A DNA stretch of 17,156 nt. Source: an uncultured Clostridia bacterium (GTDB lineage Bacteria; Bacillota; Clostridia; Christensenellales; CAG-314). The notes beneath the pieces were generated by a model, which worked only from the letters and a program-made list of their open reading frames with translations, searched no databases and had not been told where the DNA came from. Both the position numbers and the translations under genes were made by a program. Shown one piece after another: positions 7,647 through 15,824 of the stretch; the first letter of the stretch is position 1; each line of letters begins with the position of its first letter. The stretch is taken from the NCBI GenBank assembly GCA_934294965.1, contig CAKRAM010000042.1, positions 1-17,156 of the forward strand. Direction: 5' to 3'.

Positions 7647-9912
7647 TTGTGAAGTTTTTGAGAACAAATTCTCGATAGTCGACATACTTCATAGGACGAG
7701 AGAAATAGTAGCCTTGAATCACGTCACATCCCATCTCTTCCAATCGGTCGAAATCGTGCTTGGTTTCCACGCCTTCCTGCGTGACCTTGATACCCATTTG
7801 CTTTATCATTCCGATGATGGAGGAAAGCAACATTTTGTCGCGTTCGGGATCCGTGCCACGTTCGATGAAAAACTTATCCAACTTGATTTCGTCCATATTG
7901 AGCGTTTTGAGAACGTTGTAAGAGGAATAGCCGGTGCCGAAGTCGTCCAACGAACACAACAAACCGTTTTTGTGAAGTTCGGTTATGATGTACGACAAAT
8001 AGTCGTAGTTTTCAAACGCGAAACTTTCGGTAAACTCCAACGTGATAAAGTTATCGTGAATATCGAACTTCTTTTTGATACGAACGTAGTATTCCAAAAA
8101 ACCGGGTTGAATTGCCGTCACGCGGGAAACGTTCACCGAAACGGGGAATACCTGCTCTCCGTTGGCTACGCAAGCGGCAATGTTTTCGCACGCCTTGTAG
8201 TAAACGAACCTGTCCAACTTATCGATGAAGCCGTTCTCCTCGAACACGGGCAAAAATTCGCCCGGTTGACGATATGCGTCGATTTTCGGATCGTACCAAC
8301 GAACGAGAATTTCACTGCCGTCCAAACTACCGTTTTTGATGCTGTACTTTGGTTGATAGAACAAGTGAAATTCGCTTGCAACCAGCGCATTTTCCATTCG
8401 GCCTTCGATTTCGGCTTTTTTGAAGTAGTCCTCGCGCAAGATGTCGCCATAGTAGTTGATTGCCGCCGCATTTTGTTTGAACGCGGTCGACGATTGCACT
8501 ATTTTGAGGTTTTCTATAATGCGGGGTACGGAACGTTCGTCGCCGGGTTCGGACTCATAGACGCTGAACGCCGTACTGATTTTGAAATCCGACGAGGGGA
8601 ACTCGAAACGTCCAACGAAGCGCGCCATGCCGTTGAGCCTTGCTTCCAAGGTTTTGCGCGTGGTGAAATACAGCAAAATCAAAAACTCGCCGTCGGCGTT
8701 GTAGGCGTAAGTTTCGGAAAGCGTCATGCCCGTTTGCAAAACGTTGCGCGCATGTACTAGCAATTGCTTGGTAACGTCGCTCCCGAAATGCTCGTCGATA
8801 TAGCCAATGTTGTTAATCCTTGCCGAAACAACAGCAAACGAAGAGTTTTTGTGATGACGAAAGACGCTTTCGCAATCCAAACAAAATTTGCGGTAGGTTG
8901 CGCAGTCGAGGTCGGAGTTGACCATTTCGATGTTGTAGATAACCTTGTCCGCCGCGCGTTTGTTGGCGATGAAGAATGCCACCAAAATTACGATAAACGC
9001 CGAAAGCCCCACCAGCGCGCCGATTATTTGCGACAGCAACTCGTAAGCAGTGCCGTACACGGTGCTTAGGCGGAACATATCCAGCAGCATAAGGTTGCCG
9101 CATTCCGCACCGAAACTGTGCAGGACGAAGATATATTGTTCGCCGTCGATCATCGTAGTAACCGCGCCGCTTGTGCCGTTGTTTACGTATTCCACAAGTG
9201 TGCCGAAATCGGAATCGTCCGTAACGTACTTGTTGAGCAAATCGCTTTGCACGGGCAACGTGCCTATTTGGTAGGAATCATCGTTGACTATGCGGCTAAT
9301 CGGGCGGCCGTCGTACTTACAAAGAAGCGCAAACAGCGGCAGTTTGACACAATCCAAATTCTTGTATTCGTCATCGGCGGCAAAGTCCAACGAAATCGCT
9401 CTGCGATCGTAAACCATAATCACGCCGTCGAAGTTTTCCGTCGTTTTGCCCCAAACGCCCACCGACATTACGGTATTTTCGTACTGAAACACTCGGGAAA
9501 CAGAGCCGTTGTCCGCCGAAATTAAAGCGTTAAGCTCCACATAGTCGGAAACTTCCTCGCCATCGCAATTGAAAATTTTGCCGTCGCTGGCATATAGCAC
9601 GTCGGCAAAATAGTCGTCACCAACGCTGCTTGTGCGGACGCGTTTCAAATATTCCAGCGCTTCCGGTACGGAACGCTTGCGCACCACGTTTCTAGCCACG
9701 TTTTCCGTTTGCACGCGCAAATCGGAAATTTGACTTTCCACGTACTTGCTTTGTTCCTGCACAAAATATCTTGCGCGTTCGGCAGCCTGTTCTACCACCT
9801 TTCCCGTGTAGGTGTTGGAAAGAGCAATAACCTGCACGAAGAACATAAGGTACAACACAAGCACTATAAAAAACACCAGCGTACCGCCGTATTTTTTGAA
9901 AAACTTTTTCAT
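7642..9912 (-). CDS. Membrane sensor with degenerate GGDEF and intact EAL c-di-GMP phosphodiesterase
   Basis: The 756-residue protein has transmembrane helices at about 10-30 and 294-316 with an extracytoplasmic region between them (31-293), probably a Cache-like sensor. A degenerate GGDEF domain follows (about 340-490): the signature aligns to ADGEF (406-410), so cyclase activity is unlikely. The EAL domain (500-756) keeps the residues needed for hydrolysis: Glu534 in the E-I-L signature, Asn594, Glu626, Asp656-Asp657 in DDFGTGYSS, Lys680, Glu713 in TQEGVE and Gln733. It should cleave c-di-GMP to pGpG in response to an outside signal, perhaps modulated by GTP bound to the GGDEF remnant as in some relatives. 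The start at 9912 is preferred over an ATG 17 codons upstream because AGAGGA lies at proper spacing and MKK leads straight into the helix. It lies 83 nt after the signal peptidase gene, and no promoter is visible in the gap. Confidence 0.93.
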   Translation of the reverse strand: MKKFFKKYGGTLVFFIVLVLYLMFFVQVIALSNTYTGKVVEQAAERARYFVQEQSKYVESQISDLRVQTENVARNVVRKRSVPEALEYLKRVRTSSVGDDYFADVLYASDGKIFNCDGEEVSDYVELNALISADNGSVSRVFQYENTVMSVGVWGKTTENFDGVIMVYDRRAISLDFAADDEYKNLDCVKLPLFALLCKYDGRPISRIVNDDSYQIGTLPVQSDLLNKYVTDDSDFGTLVEYVNNGTSGAVTTMIDGEQYIFVLHSFGAECGNLMLLDMFRLSTVYGTAYELLSQIIGALVGLSAFIVILVAFFIANKRAADKVIYNIEMVNSDLDCATYRKFCLDCESVFRHHKNSSFAVVSARINNIGYIDEHFGSDVTKQLLVHARNVLQTGMTLSETYAYNADGEFLILLYFTTRKTLEARLNGMARFVGRFEFPSSDFKISTAFSVYESEPGDERSVPRIIENLKIVQSSTAFKQNAAAINYYGDILREDYFKKAEIEGRMENALVASEFHLFYQPKYSIKNGSLDGSEILVRWYDPKIDAYRQPGEFLPVFEENGFIDKLDRFVYYKACENIAACVANGEQVFPVSVNVSRVTAIQPGFLEYYVRIKKKFDIHDNFITLEFTESFAFENYDYLSYIITELHKNGLLCSLDDFGTGYSSYNVLKTLNMDEIKLDKFFIERGTDPERDKMLLSSIIGMIKQMGIKVTQEGVETKHDFDRLEEMGCDVIQGYYFSRPMKYVDYREFVLKNFTK

Positions 9913-9995
9913 ATGTTTTCCTCTGAGTCGTTTTGCCGAGCAAAAACTCGATTTGTTGCACATCGGACAGCAGTTTGTTCCCGTTACCCGATTGA

Positions 9996-10649
9996 TTACT
10001 TTTTGTCGTCGCCTTGTTGGCTGTTTTGTTCGTTTTGTTGCATAAGTCGAGCAACTTCCTCGTCTATGCGGCGTTGAATTTCCTGCTGTTTTTGCTGCTT
10101 GATCGTTTCGTCGTCCTCACCTGAAACGGTTTTGACGATATCGGCAAAGTAGACCGAAACGGTTATAAAAAACAGCACCGCCAAAAGCGCAAAGCCTACC
10201 CAACCGCTAAAAATGCGACCGAAAAAGGTAAGCACGGGCAAATTTTTTTCGTAGACGGCAACAACGTCGTCGAAAGAGACTGTCAGTTTGTCGCTACCGA
10301 CAGCCGCGTCGCCTGCCGTAATGTAGCCGCCGACGGTAATATCCACAATACGGTGCGTTATCAACTTGCCGAACACAGCTTGCGTTTCGTCCCTGCAAAT
10401 GTAAGTTATAACGTCGCCTTTACTTAGATTTTTGCCGTCGGTTTTGCGCATAAGCACGTAACTTTGAGCCGGAATGGCAGGTTCCATGCTGCCGGTTTCC
10501 ACCCACAGGACGGTTTTGCCGAAAATAAACGTGGGCATGCCCGAAAGTTTGCTTGTTACGATAACCACCAGCGCAATGATAACCGCAACGGCAATCAAAA
10601 CGCACAGCGCAACGAACAACCACTTCTTTTTGTTTTTTTGTTTGTTCAT
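9996..10649 (-). CDS. SipW-type signal peptidase I (second copy)
   Basis: The 217-residue protein has helices at about 10-32 and 149-169. The catalytic block ETGSMEP gives Ser54, THR gives His99 in place of the Lys of classic bacterial signal peptidase I, and GD gives Asp114 with Asp120 after it. That Ser-His-Asp pattern marks the SipW/ER-type S26 branch, which removes signal peptides of a few dedicated substrates such as matrix proteins. A charged Gln-rich tail (184-217) is predicted inside the cell. The ATG at 10649 is the only good start before the first helix, but there is no Shine-Dalgarno sequence. A TATTAT lies just 4 nt upstream of the ATG, so a leaderless message is possible. Upstream is a 334-nt repeat-bearing gap. 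Confidence 0.88.
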   Translation of the reverse strand: MNKQKNKKKWLFVALCVLIAVAVIIALVVIVTSKLSGMPTFIFGKTVLWVETGSMEPAIPAQSYVLMRKTDGKNLSKGDVITYICRDETQAVFGKLITHRIVDITVGGYITAGDAAVGSDKLTVSFDDVVAVYEKNLPVLTFFGRIFSGWVGFALLAVLFFITVSVYFADIVKTVSGEDDETIKQQKQQEIQRRIDEEVARLMQQNEQNSQQGDDKK

Positions 10650-10701
10650 ACAAATAATACAAGAAATTGCAAACTTGCTTGCAAGTGTTTGCGACTTCGC
10701 A

Positions 10702-10800
10702 GTTTTACATATTCGAAGTGTAAAACGTCGGTTTTTACAACAAATCCGCAAGGATTTGGCAAATTTTGAACTTGTTTCAAAATTTAACTTCGCATATTTT
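10702..10800. repeat. Intergenic imperfect repeat, copy 1
   Basis: About 100 bp, matched by the copy at 10853-10953. The best part (10727-10767) agrees at 34 of 41 positions by my count. Its core CAAATCC-GCAA-GGATTTG (10741-10758) is a 7-bp hairpin with a GNRA loop, and GTAAAAC/GTTTTTAC flanks form a second inverted repeat. It could be a small dispersed palindromic element. The 10650-10983 gap holds no gene that I can support. Confidence 0.65.
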
Positions 10801-10852
10801 AATGTTGGAAGTTTTGCTTGAAAGCGCGAAAAGCGCACCGAACAAAACCGAT

Positions 10853-10953
10853 GTTTTTACACACTATAGAAGGCAAAAAAGCCGGTTTTTGCGGCAAATC
10901 CGCAAGGATTTGAAATATTTTGCCAACAAGCAAAATACTTACTTCGTATAGTT
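10853..10953. repeat. Intergenic imperfect repeat, copy 2
   Basis: Same orientation as copy 1, shifted by about 154 bp. It has the identical hairpin core CAAATCC-GCAA-GGATTTG at 10895-10912, and the matching downstream segment CAAAATACTTACTTCG pairs with copy 1's CAAAATTTAACTTCG. Confidence 0.65.
10875..10895 (-). terminator. Possible weak terminator of the three-module protein gene
   Basis: On the minus strand GCCG, a 7-nt loop and CGGC are followed by six T (10880-10875), within repeat copy 2 and about 90 nt past the stop codon. The stem is short, so the call is tentative. Confidence 0.3.
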
Positions 10954-10983
10954 TTCACGCGCAAGTTTGACGGCGATCGTCGA

Positions 10984-13900
10984 CTAGTTGCCGCCGTGGT
11001 GATTTTGCCCCTCGGTGCTGTCCTGAATGAAACCGGAGGAATCGTCCAAGCCGTATTCCGTCGGATGGGAGTAATCTCCGCGAGTTACACGCACCAAGTT
11101 GGGGAATTCCCTTTCTTGAGCCTTTTCCACGGCTTTTTCCGCCTCGGCGTCGATTGCCGAAAGTTCGGCTTCGGTGGGAGTGAACACCGGCGTAACTGCC
11201 TCGCTCGGCGCCGATTGTTTTTGCACGAACGCAGGTTTGCCGATAGGCACCGTCGGTTTGACGGGCGCCGCCTCCTCTTGATAAAATTCCGCAGTCGAGC
11301 CGACTTTACGCACCCAACCGCGAGCAATCATCTCGTCCATGGGCAACAAAACGTAATCCGAAGCGTTTACGGCGTTGCCGTTTTCCACGGCTTGAGAAAA
11401 TCCGCCTTCGGCTGCCAACATTGCCATAAGTTCCGCCGAAAATTTTACGGCGCGGTTGCTTTTTACGCGCATCATAGCCGGAGTGTCGGCATAGGTACGC
11501 TTTTGAGAAACGTCCTTAAGATGGTACTTGCTTGCCGCGTTTTGCGGATCGACAGCAAGGTACAATCGCAAAGTCTTGCCCACCACAGCAAGCCTTGCCA
11601 CCGTGTGCCTGCCTGCATAGAATGCCGCAAATTTGTTGGTTACGCGCATACGTACGCGTTTGTAGCGGCAAAAATCGTTGCAAATATCGGCAAAAAATTG
11701 CTTTGTTTGTTCGTCCGCCAAGCGGATTTTTGCGTGAAAAGTTTTGACGTAGCGTGCGCCGTGCCAGGTGAAGCCGTCGGCTCCGCCCTGCATGGAATTG
11801 CGCGCCAGTTGCAGTTCTGCGCGAGTTTTTAGGTCGTCGAAATACGGTTCGGCTTCCAAAGCGGCGGCAACTGCCAAATCCAAATTGCGTTGCGCCTGTT
11901 GCTCTTTTTGAATTTTGCCCAGTTCCACGGCATAGTCCGAAGCGCAAGGCGGAGCAATTTCCGAAACGACTTCGGTTTGGAAGTTAGGCAAAGAATACGT
12001 TGCAAGAATGTTTTCCGCGTCAAATTCGCCAAGGGCGTTTTTGCGGAACATAAGATATTCGGTTGCGGCGGTTCTGCCCAAAGCCGAAATGTAGGTTTGG
12101 TCGGGTTCTAACAGTTGTTCTGAAACGGTTATTCCGAAGCCGCTACCGTCGTAGCGTTCCAAAAAGTCCCACAAATCCAAACATTGACGGAAGTATTTGT
12201 TCTTTATAATCGCGTTTGTGCGCAAGATGGGCGGATTGACAAATTTGTTGCCCATTTGAGCCACAAAGCCCGATTTTGTGTATTCCCGCACAACTTGGTC
12301 GATTTTTTCCACCCTGCGCCACAAATCCGGTTCGACGGCGTTTCCGCCGATGGATTGCTCGGTTTTGGAGGAAAGTTCCACCGAAACGGTGATTTTTGCC
12401 TTGCTGTCGCCATCGGAAAATTTTGCCACGTACTCCATTGTGTTTTGTTTTTCGTCCACACCGTTTTGTTTTGCAACGGCGTATCTACGAGAAACAAACA
12501 AATCCAAACGGGCGATAAGCGTGTTCAAAAACTTGTTTTCGTAAGTAAGAATGCTGTCCTCTCTAAAGATGTTCAGCATGCGCTTGGGCATAATTTCGTC
12601 GTTTTCGTCGGTGGTTATAAGGTTAGTGTTGCGGCAAAGGTGCGCAACACTTCTACCCGTGATTTTTTTGGTAAGTTCGATGGGAAGCACTTCTTCGTTT
12701 TCGGCAATAAAGTGCGTCGGGTTGCGAATAAGCCAATCGATTGAGGGCAAAGCCGCCTCGATTGCGTCCACCCAATCCGAACAAATGGAGCGAAGCAAAA
12801 GTTTTTCCGACATCTTTACCGAAACCACACCGCCGTTGAACTTTTCGGCAATATCGCCGTAGGCTTTGTAGCGGTCGGTCAGGTCTGTTACGGTTTTTAC
12901 CGTGTCGTCGTAAACGCCGATCGCGTCGTCCTCTTCATCATCGTCAAGCGGCTCGACTTGCAGTTGTTCTTCGGTTTGTTCGTCCTCTTGGCTGTCTTCG
13001 CCGCCAAAACCGAACGGTTTTGCGCGCACCAGCCTGATGAAGCCGTTATTCAGCAAATTTTCCAACGTGTCCGAGGGAAAACGCTTGGGGATTTCGCCGT
13101 GAGATTGGCGTTCGGCAAGTCCCAAAGACAGCGCGATTTCCGTTATCAATCCCAAAACGTGGCGCAACGCGCCTTGACTTTTTATTTTGAACAGCGACGG
13201 CGTTTTGCCGTACTTTTTAACTTCGGAAACGTCCTTTGCGCGATATTTACTTTCGGCAGTTGCCGACGGCTCCACCGCCAAGTACACGCACAAAGTTTTG
13301 CCGACGATTTGCACGCGGGCAAAAGCGGTTCTGCCTGTTGCAAACGAAACGCCCTTCCAATGCATTTTGGAGCGGACTTTTTGATAACCCAAAAGTTTAT
13401 CCGCCAGCGTTGCGTAGTTTTGGCGCAGTTCGTCGTCGGAAAGCGCAAGTTTTGCAATGAAAGATTTGTCGTATCTAACCGTCGGCTTGTTTTCGTCCTC
13501 TTGCTCCGCCGCTTCGTCCGCCACATCTGTACGAACGGGACGGATAAGTCCGCGAGTTACAAGGTTATCGAAAGATTCGTCCAAGGAAGCCGCTTGCGGA
13601 AGTTCGTCCGTGCGGACTTGCAAATTGAGTTTTTCGGCAACGCCGTCAATAAGGCGCAAAGCGTTGTTAAGCGCACCTTGACTTTTTATTTTGAACAGCG
13701 ACGGGGTTTTGCCATACTTTTTAACTTCGGAAACGTCCCTTGCGCGATACTTGCTTGCCGCCGAAATTGACGGTTCAACAGCCAAATACAGGCAAAGCGT
13801 TTTGCCCAAAAGGTGGATGCGAGCAACCGTTATTTTTCCTGCAACAAAACTTACGCCCTGCCAGCGCATTTTTGAGCGGACTTTTTGGTAGCCCAAAAGT

Positions 13901-14058
13901 TTGTCGGACAACGCCGCATAGTACTTTTTGACCGATTCGTCCGCAAGGGCAAGTTTTGCCACAAACGACTTGTTATATTTAAGTTTTTGCGCCCAGCCTT
14001 GCTTTGTGCTTTCGGCAGGTTGAGAAAAGTTGTTTGTTTCCATACAAGCCGCCGCCAC
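10984..14058 (-). CDS. Three-module protein with a DUF2357/McrC-like centre, no nuclease domain seen
   Basis: The 1024-residue soluble protein holds three copies of one module, at about 28-176, 195-345 and 769-919. Each has a roughly 100-residue alpha/beta part with the signature GKTLxLYLAVxP, (A/E)SKY, KDVS or RDVS, TP and KS, then a short tail of the type G-[LFW]-[IV]-R-x-V. I recall similar modules in clostridial hypothetical proteins but cannot name a family. The centre (384-670) resembles DUF2357 of McrC-like proteins: ILTYENKFLNTLIARLDLFV and, later, ILRTNAIIKNKYFRQCLDLW. In McrC a PD-(D/E)xK nuclease would follow; here a helical linker and module 3 follow instead. An acidic linker lies at 354-378. 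The gene follows an McrB-like ATPase by 95 nt, so the two products probably act together. The start is uncertain: GTG at 14058 or ATG at 14043, because GGAGG lies 18 nt before the GTG. Confidence 0.75.
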   Translation of the reverse strand: MAAACMETNNFSQPAESTKQGWAQKLKYNKSFVAKLALADESVKKYYAALSDKLLGYQKVRSKMRWQGVSFVAGKITVARIHLLGKTLCLYLAVEPSISAASKYRARDVSEVKKYGKTPSLFKIKSQGALNNALRLIDGVAEKLNLQVRTDELPQAASLDESFDNLVTRGLIRPVRTDVADEAAEQEDENKPTVRYDKSFIAKLALSDDELRQNYATLADKLLGYQKVRSKMHWKGVSFATGRTAFARVQIVGKTLCVYLAVEPSATAESKYRAKDVSEVKKYGKTPSLFKIKSQGALRHVLGLITEIALSLGLAERQSHGEIPKRFPSDTLENLLNNGFIRLVRAKPFGFGGEDSQEDEQTEEQLQVEPLDDDEEDDAIGVYDDTVKTVTDLTDRYKAYGDIAEKFNGGVVSVKMSEKLLLRSICSDWVDAIEAALPSIDWLIRNPTHFIAENEEVLPIELTKKITGRSVAHLCRNTNLITTDENDEIMPKRMLNIFREDSILTYENKFLNTLIARLDLFVSRRYAVAKQNGVDEKQNTMEYVAKFSDGDSKAKITVSVELSSKTEQSIGGNAVEPDLWRRVEKIDQVVREYTKSGFVAQMGNKFVNPPILRTNAIIKNKYFRQCLDLWDFLERYDGSGFGITVSEQLLEPDQTYISALGRTAATEYLMFRKNALGEFDAENILATYSLPNFQTEVVSEIAPPCASDYAVELGKIQKEQQAQRNLDLAVAAALEAEPYFDDLKTRAELQLARNSMQGGADGFTWHGARYVKTFHAKIRLADEQTKQFFADICNDFCRYKRVRMRVTNKFAAFYAGRHTVARLAVVGKTLRLYLAVDPQNAASKYHLKDVSQKRTYADTPAMMRVKSNRAVKFSAELMAMLAAEGGFSQAVENGNAVNASDYVLLPMDEMIARGWVRKVGSTAEFYQEEAAPVKPTVPIGKPAFVQKQSAPSEAVTPVFTPTEAELSAIDAEAEKAVEKAQEREFPNLVRVTRGDYSHPTEYGLDDSSGFIQDSTEGQNHHGGN
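11302..11754 (-). repeat. Module 3 of the three-module protein, diverged
   Basis: It encodes residues 769-919. It keeps GKTLRLYLAVDP, ASKYHLKDVS, TP and KS and ends in RGWVRKVG, but the rest has diverged from modules 1 and 2, so it is the older or differently constrained copy. Confidence 0.8.
13024..13476 (-). repeat. Module 2 of the three-module protein
   Basis: It encodes residues 195-345 and is nearly identical to module 1 in the stretch RDVS/KDVSEVKKYGKTPSLFKIKSQGAL. The high DNA identity points to a recent duplication or gene conversion. Confidence 0.85.
13531..13977 (-). repeat. Module 1 of the three-module protein
   Basis: It encodes residues 28-176. Its segment 13676-13752 matches module 2 DNA at 13172-13248 with only about four differences by eye, an offset of exactly 504 bp (168 codons). 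Confidence 0.85.
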
Positions 14059-14099
14059 CGAAAAACGGTAAACGCGCCTCCTTTGTTATGACAACGAAA

Positions 14100-14130
14100 G
14101 CCGCAAAACGTTTATTAGACAATTTGCGGC
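14100..14130 (-). other. Hairpin between the ATPase and three-module genes
   Basis: GCCGCAAA (14100-14107) and TTTGCGGC (14123-14130) pair perfectly over 8 bp around a 15-nt loop. On the minus strand only three T follow, so it is more likely an attenuator or mRNA-stability element within an operon than a full terminator. Confidence 0.5.
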
Positions 14131-14153
14131 AAACGTTAGTGAAATTTGTAGTT

Positions 14154-15725
14154 TTAGTAGGTTTTTTGCAAACGTTGCAAGTAGGCAACCGATTCCTTCA
14201 TGGAATCCTTGCCGAAAATCGCATCCAAAGTGGAGATAAGTCCGCGAAGTTCGTCGCGAATAAGCGAAAGGTTCAAACTTTCGAACTTGCGGAACACCTT
14301 TGTTGCCAAGATGTAGTCCACCGCTTCGGTTTCCGTTCCGCCGCACGCCACGTAGACGGGGACAAAACGCTTGAGTTGCTTCATGATACGATTACCGAAC
14401 GCAATACGGAATTTTTCGATTACGTAGTTATCCAGTTTTTCCACACCCGCCAAAATTTGGTCGCTTACGGGATAGGATTCCACGGCTTGATCGTAGAGTT
14501 TTTCCACGGCGGAATAGGCAATGCGCTGCGGCTGAACTTCCTGCGCCTCAAAGGGAATACCTTTGTTATCCAAGTTGATTACAAACGCACGGTCGTACAC
14601 CTTGTCGGAAACCGAGAAGGTGGAGTCGTCGTTGTTGATTGTTCCCACGTACCACACGTTTTGCGGAATGCACAGGCAACCGTCCTTCAGTTTTACGGGG
14701 TCGCTGTCCCATGCCGAGGAAACCAACTCGATGCGCCACTCGCTCGGATCGGGCATTTCCAAAACGGAAAGCATTTCGGCAAAGTAGTACTCCACGCGTG
14801 AGATGTTCATTTCGTCCAAAATGACAACGTTCACGTCGTCGTTGTAGGAAGCCTCGTAAATGCGACGAAGCACTTCGGTTTCGTTGAATTTTTTGGTAAA
14901 TTCGTTAAAGTAGCCGAACAGTTCGTTTCGGTCTCTCCAAGAGGGTTGCACCGACGCTATCGTTGCGTCGCAGGTGAAAAACTTACCCATAACGTAGGGC
15001 AACGAAGTTTTACCGGTACCGGATATACCTTGCAAAATTATCAGTTTGGTGCTGGATAGTCCTGCAATCATCAAACGGATTGTGCGCAAATCGTAGTACA
15101 ATTTGTGCTTGGAGCAGGCAAAGTTGCGCAGTTCTTCGCAAAGTTCGGCAAGAGTGAACGCACGCACGTACTCCACCGGTTCCACAAAGGCGTGTTTTTC
15201 GTCCACGGCGGCAAGGCGCGCAAAGCGTTGAGGCATAACCTCGGTTGCGGCAACTTCCTGCTCTTCGCCGCGCTCCAACGCCTCGGCTTCCTGCAGTTGC
15301 TCGGTGAACATACGCTTGAACTGCTCGTAACTGAGCCCTGCTTGGGTAACTTTGAGTTGCATTATACGTTCTTTTTCTTCCGTTAAGCGAAGTACGTCGC
15401 GGTGCAAGTCGGAAATCTCCTCCAAGAGGTCCTCGTTGCCGACGATTGTTTTGCGAAAACGCAAAAACTTGCGAATGCCCAAAAATATTAAGAATGCCAA
15501 GCCCACCCAGACGGCAATCATCAATATGAATGCCAATATGGACAGAACCCAGTCCAAGACGCCGAAGTTTACGCTTTCCTGACTCCACAAACGAAAGTAG
15601 TAAGCAAAGTCGAACATCTTGCCGATACCGAATATAATGCCCTTGAAGATCATCAAAAAACCGTCCAGCATGTTGCTGAAAAAGGCTTTGAACCAGGTCA
15701 AAAATCCGTACAAAAATTCGCTCAT
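14154..15725 (-). CDS. Membrane-anchored McrB-like AAA+ ATPase
   Basis: The 523-residue protein has a hydrophobic N-terminus (amphipathic or membrane segments at 4-40 and a clear transmembrane helix at about 56-84), a charged coiled-coil-like segment (97-125) and a C-terminal AAA+ domain (205-400). The Walker A motif is GISGTGKT (233-240). Walker B is VVILDEMN with Asp304-Glu305. Sensor 1 lies in VGTINND (360-366) and a candidate arginine finger is Arg379 in VYDRA. The LDEMN and GTINND signatures match McrB-type ATPases of the GTP/ATP-driven restriction branch, but those normally carry an N-terminal DNA-binding domain rather than a membrane anchor. The ATG at 15725 is chosen for AAGGAA upstream and the hydrophobic start. 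The next gene encodes a McrC-like centre, which supports an McrB-McrC style pair. Transport, protein remodelling or defence are all possible. Confidence 0.85.
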   Translation of the reverse strand: MSEFLYGFLTWFKAFFSNMLDGFLMIFKGIIFGIGKMFDFAYYFRLWSQESVNFGVLDWVLSILAFILMIAVWVGLAFLIFLGIRKFLRFRKTIVGNEDLLEEISDLHRDVLRLTEEKERIMQLKVTQAGLSYEQFKRMFTEQLQEAEALERGEEQEVAATEVMPQRFARLAAVDEKHAFVEPVEYVRAFTLAELCEELRNFACSKHKLYYDLRTIRLMIAGLSSTKLIILQGISGTGKTSLPYVMGKFFTCDATIASVQPSWRDRNELFGYFNEFTKKFNETEVLRRIYEASYNDDVNVVILDEMNISRVEYYFAEMLSVLEMPDPSEWRIELVSSAWDSDPVKLKDGCLCIPQNVWYVGTINNDDSTFSVSDKVYDRAFVINLDNKGIPFEAQEVQPQRIAYSAVEKLYDQAVESYPVSDQILAGVEKLDNYVIEKFRIAFGNRIMKQLKRFVPVYVACGGTETEAVDYILATKVFRKFESLNLSLIRDELRGLISTLDAIFGKDSMKESVAYLQRLQKTY

Positions 15726-15824
15726 TTTGTGTATTTCCTTAAAATCAAAAAGTATTATTCCGACCACACGTGCAACGCAGGCGAAGCCTGTTTCCGTTGG
15801 TTCGTGTGCAATGTTTGTTGCGGT

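Noticed and set aside
7714..8760. Plus-strand open frame of 348 codons
   Set aside because: It lies opposite the EAL domain, whose catalytic residues are all present on the minus strand.
12958..13770. Plus-strand open frame of 270 codons with internal repeats
   Set aside because: It is the antisense image of modules 1 and 2; the repeats are explained by the real gene.
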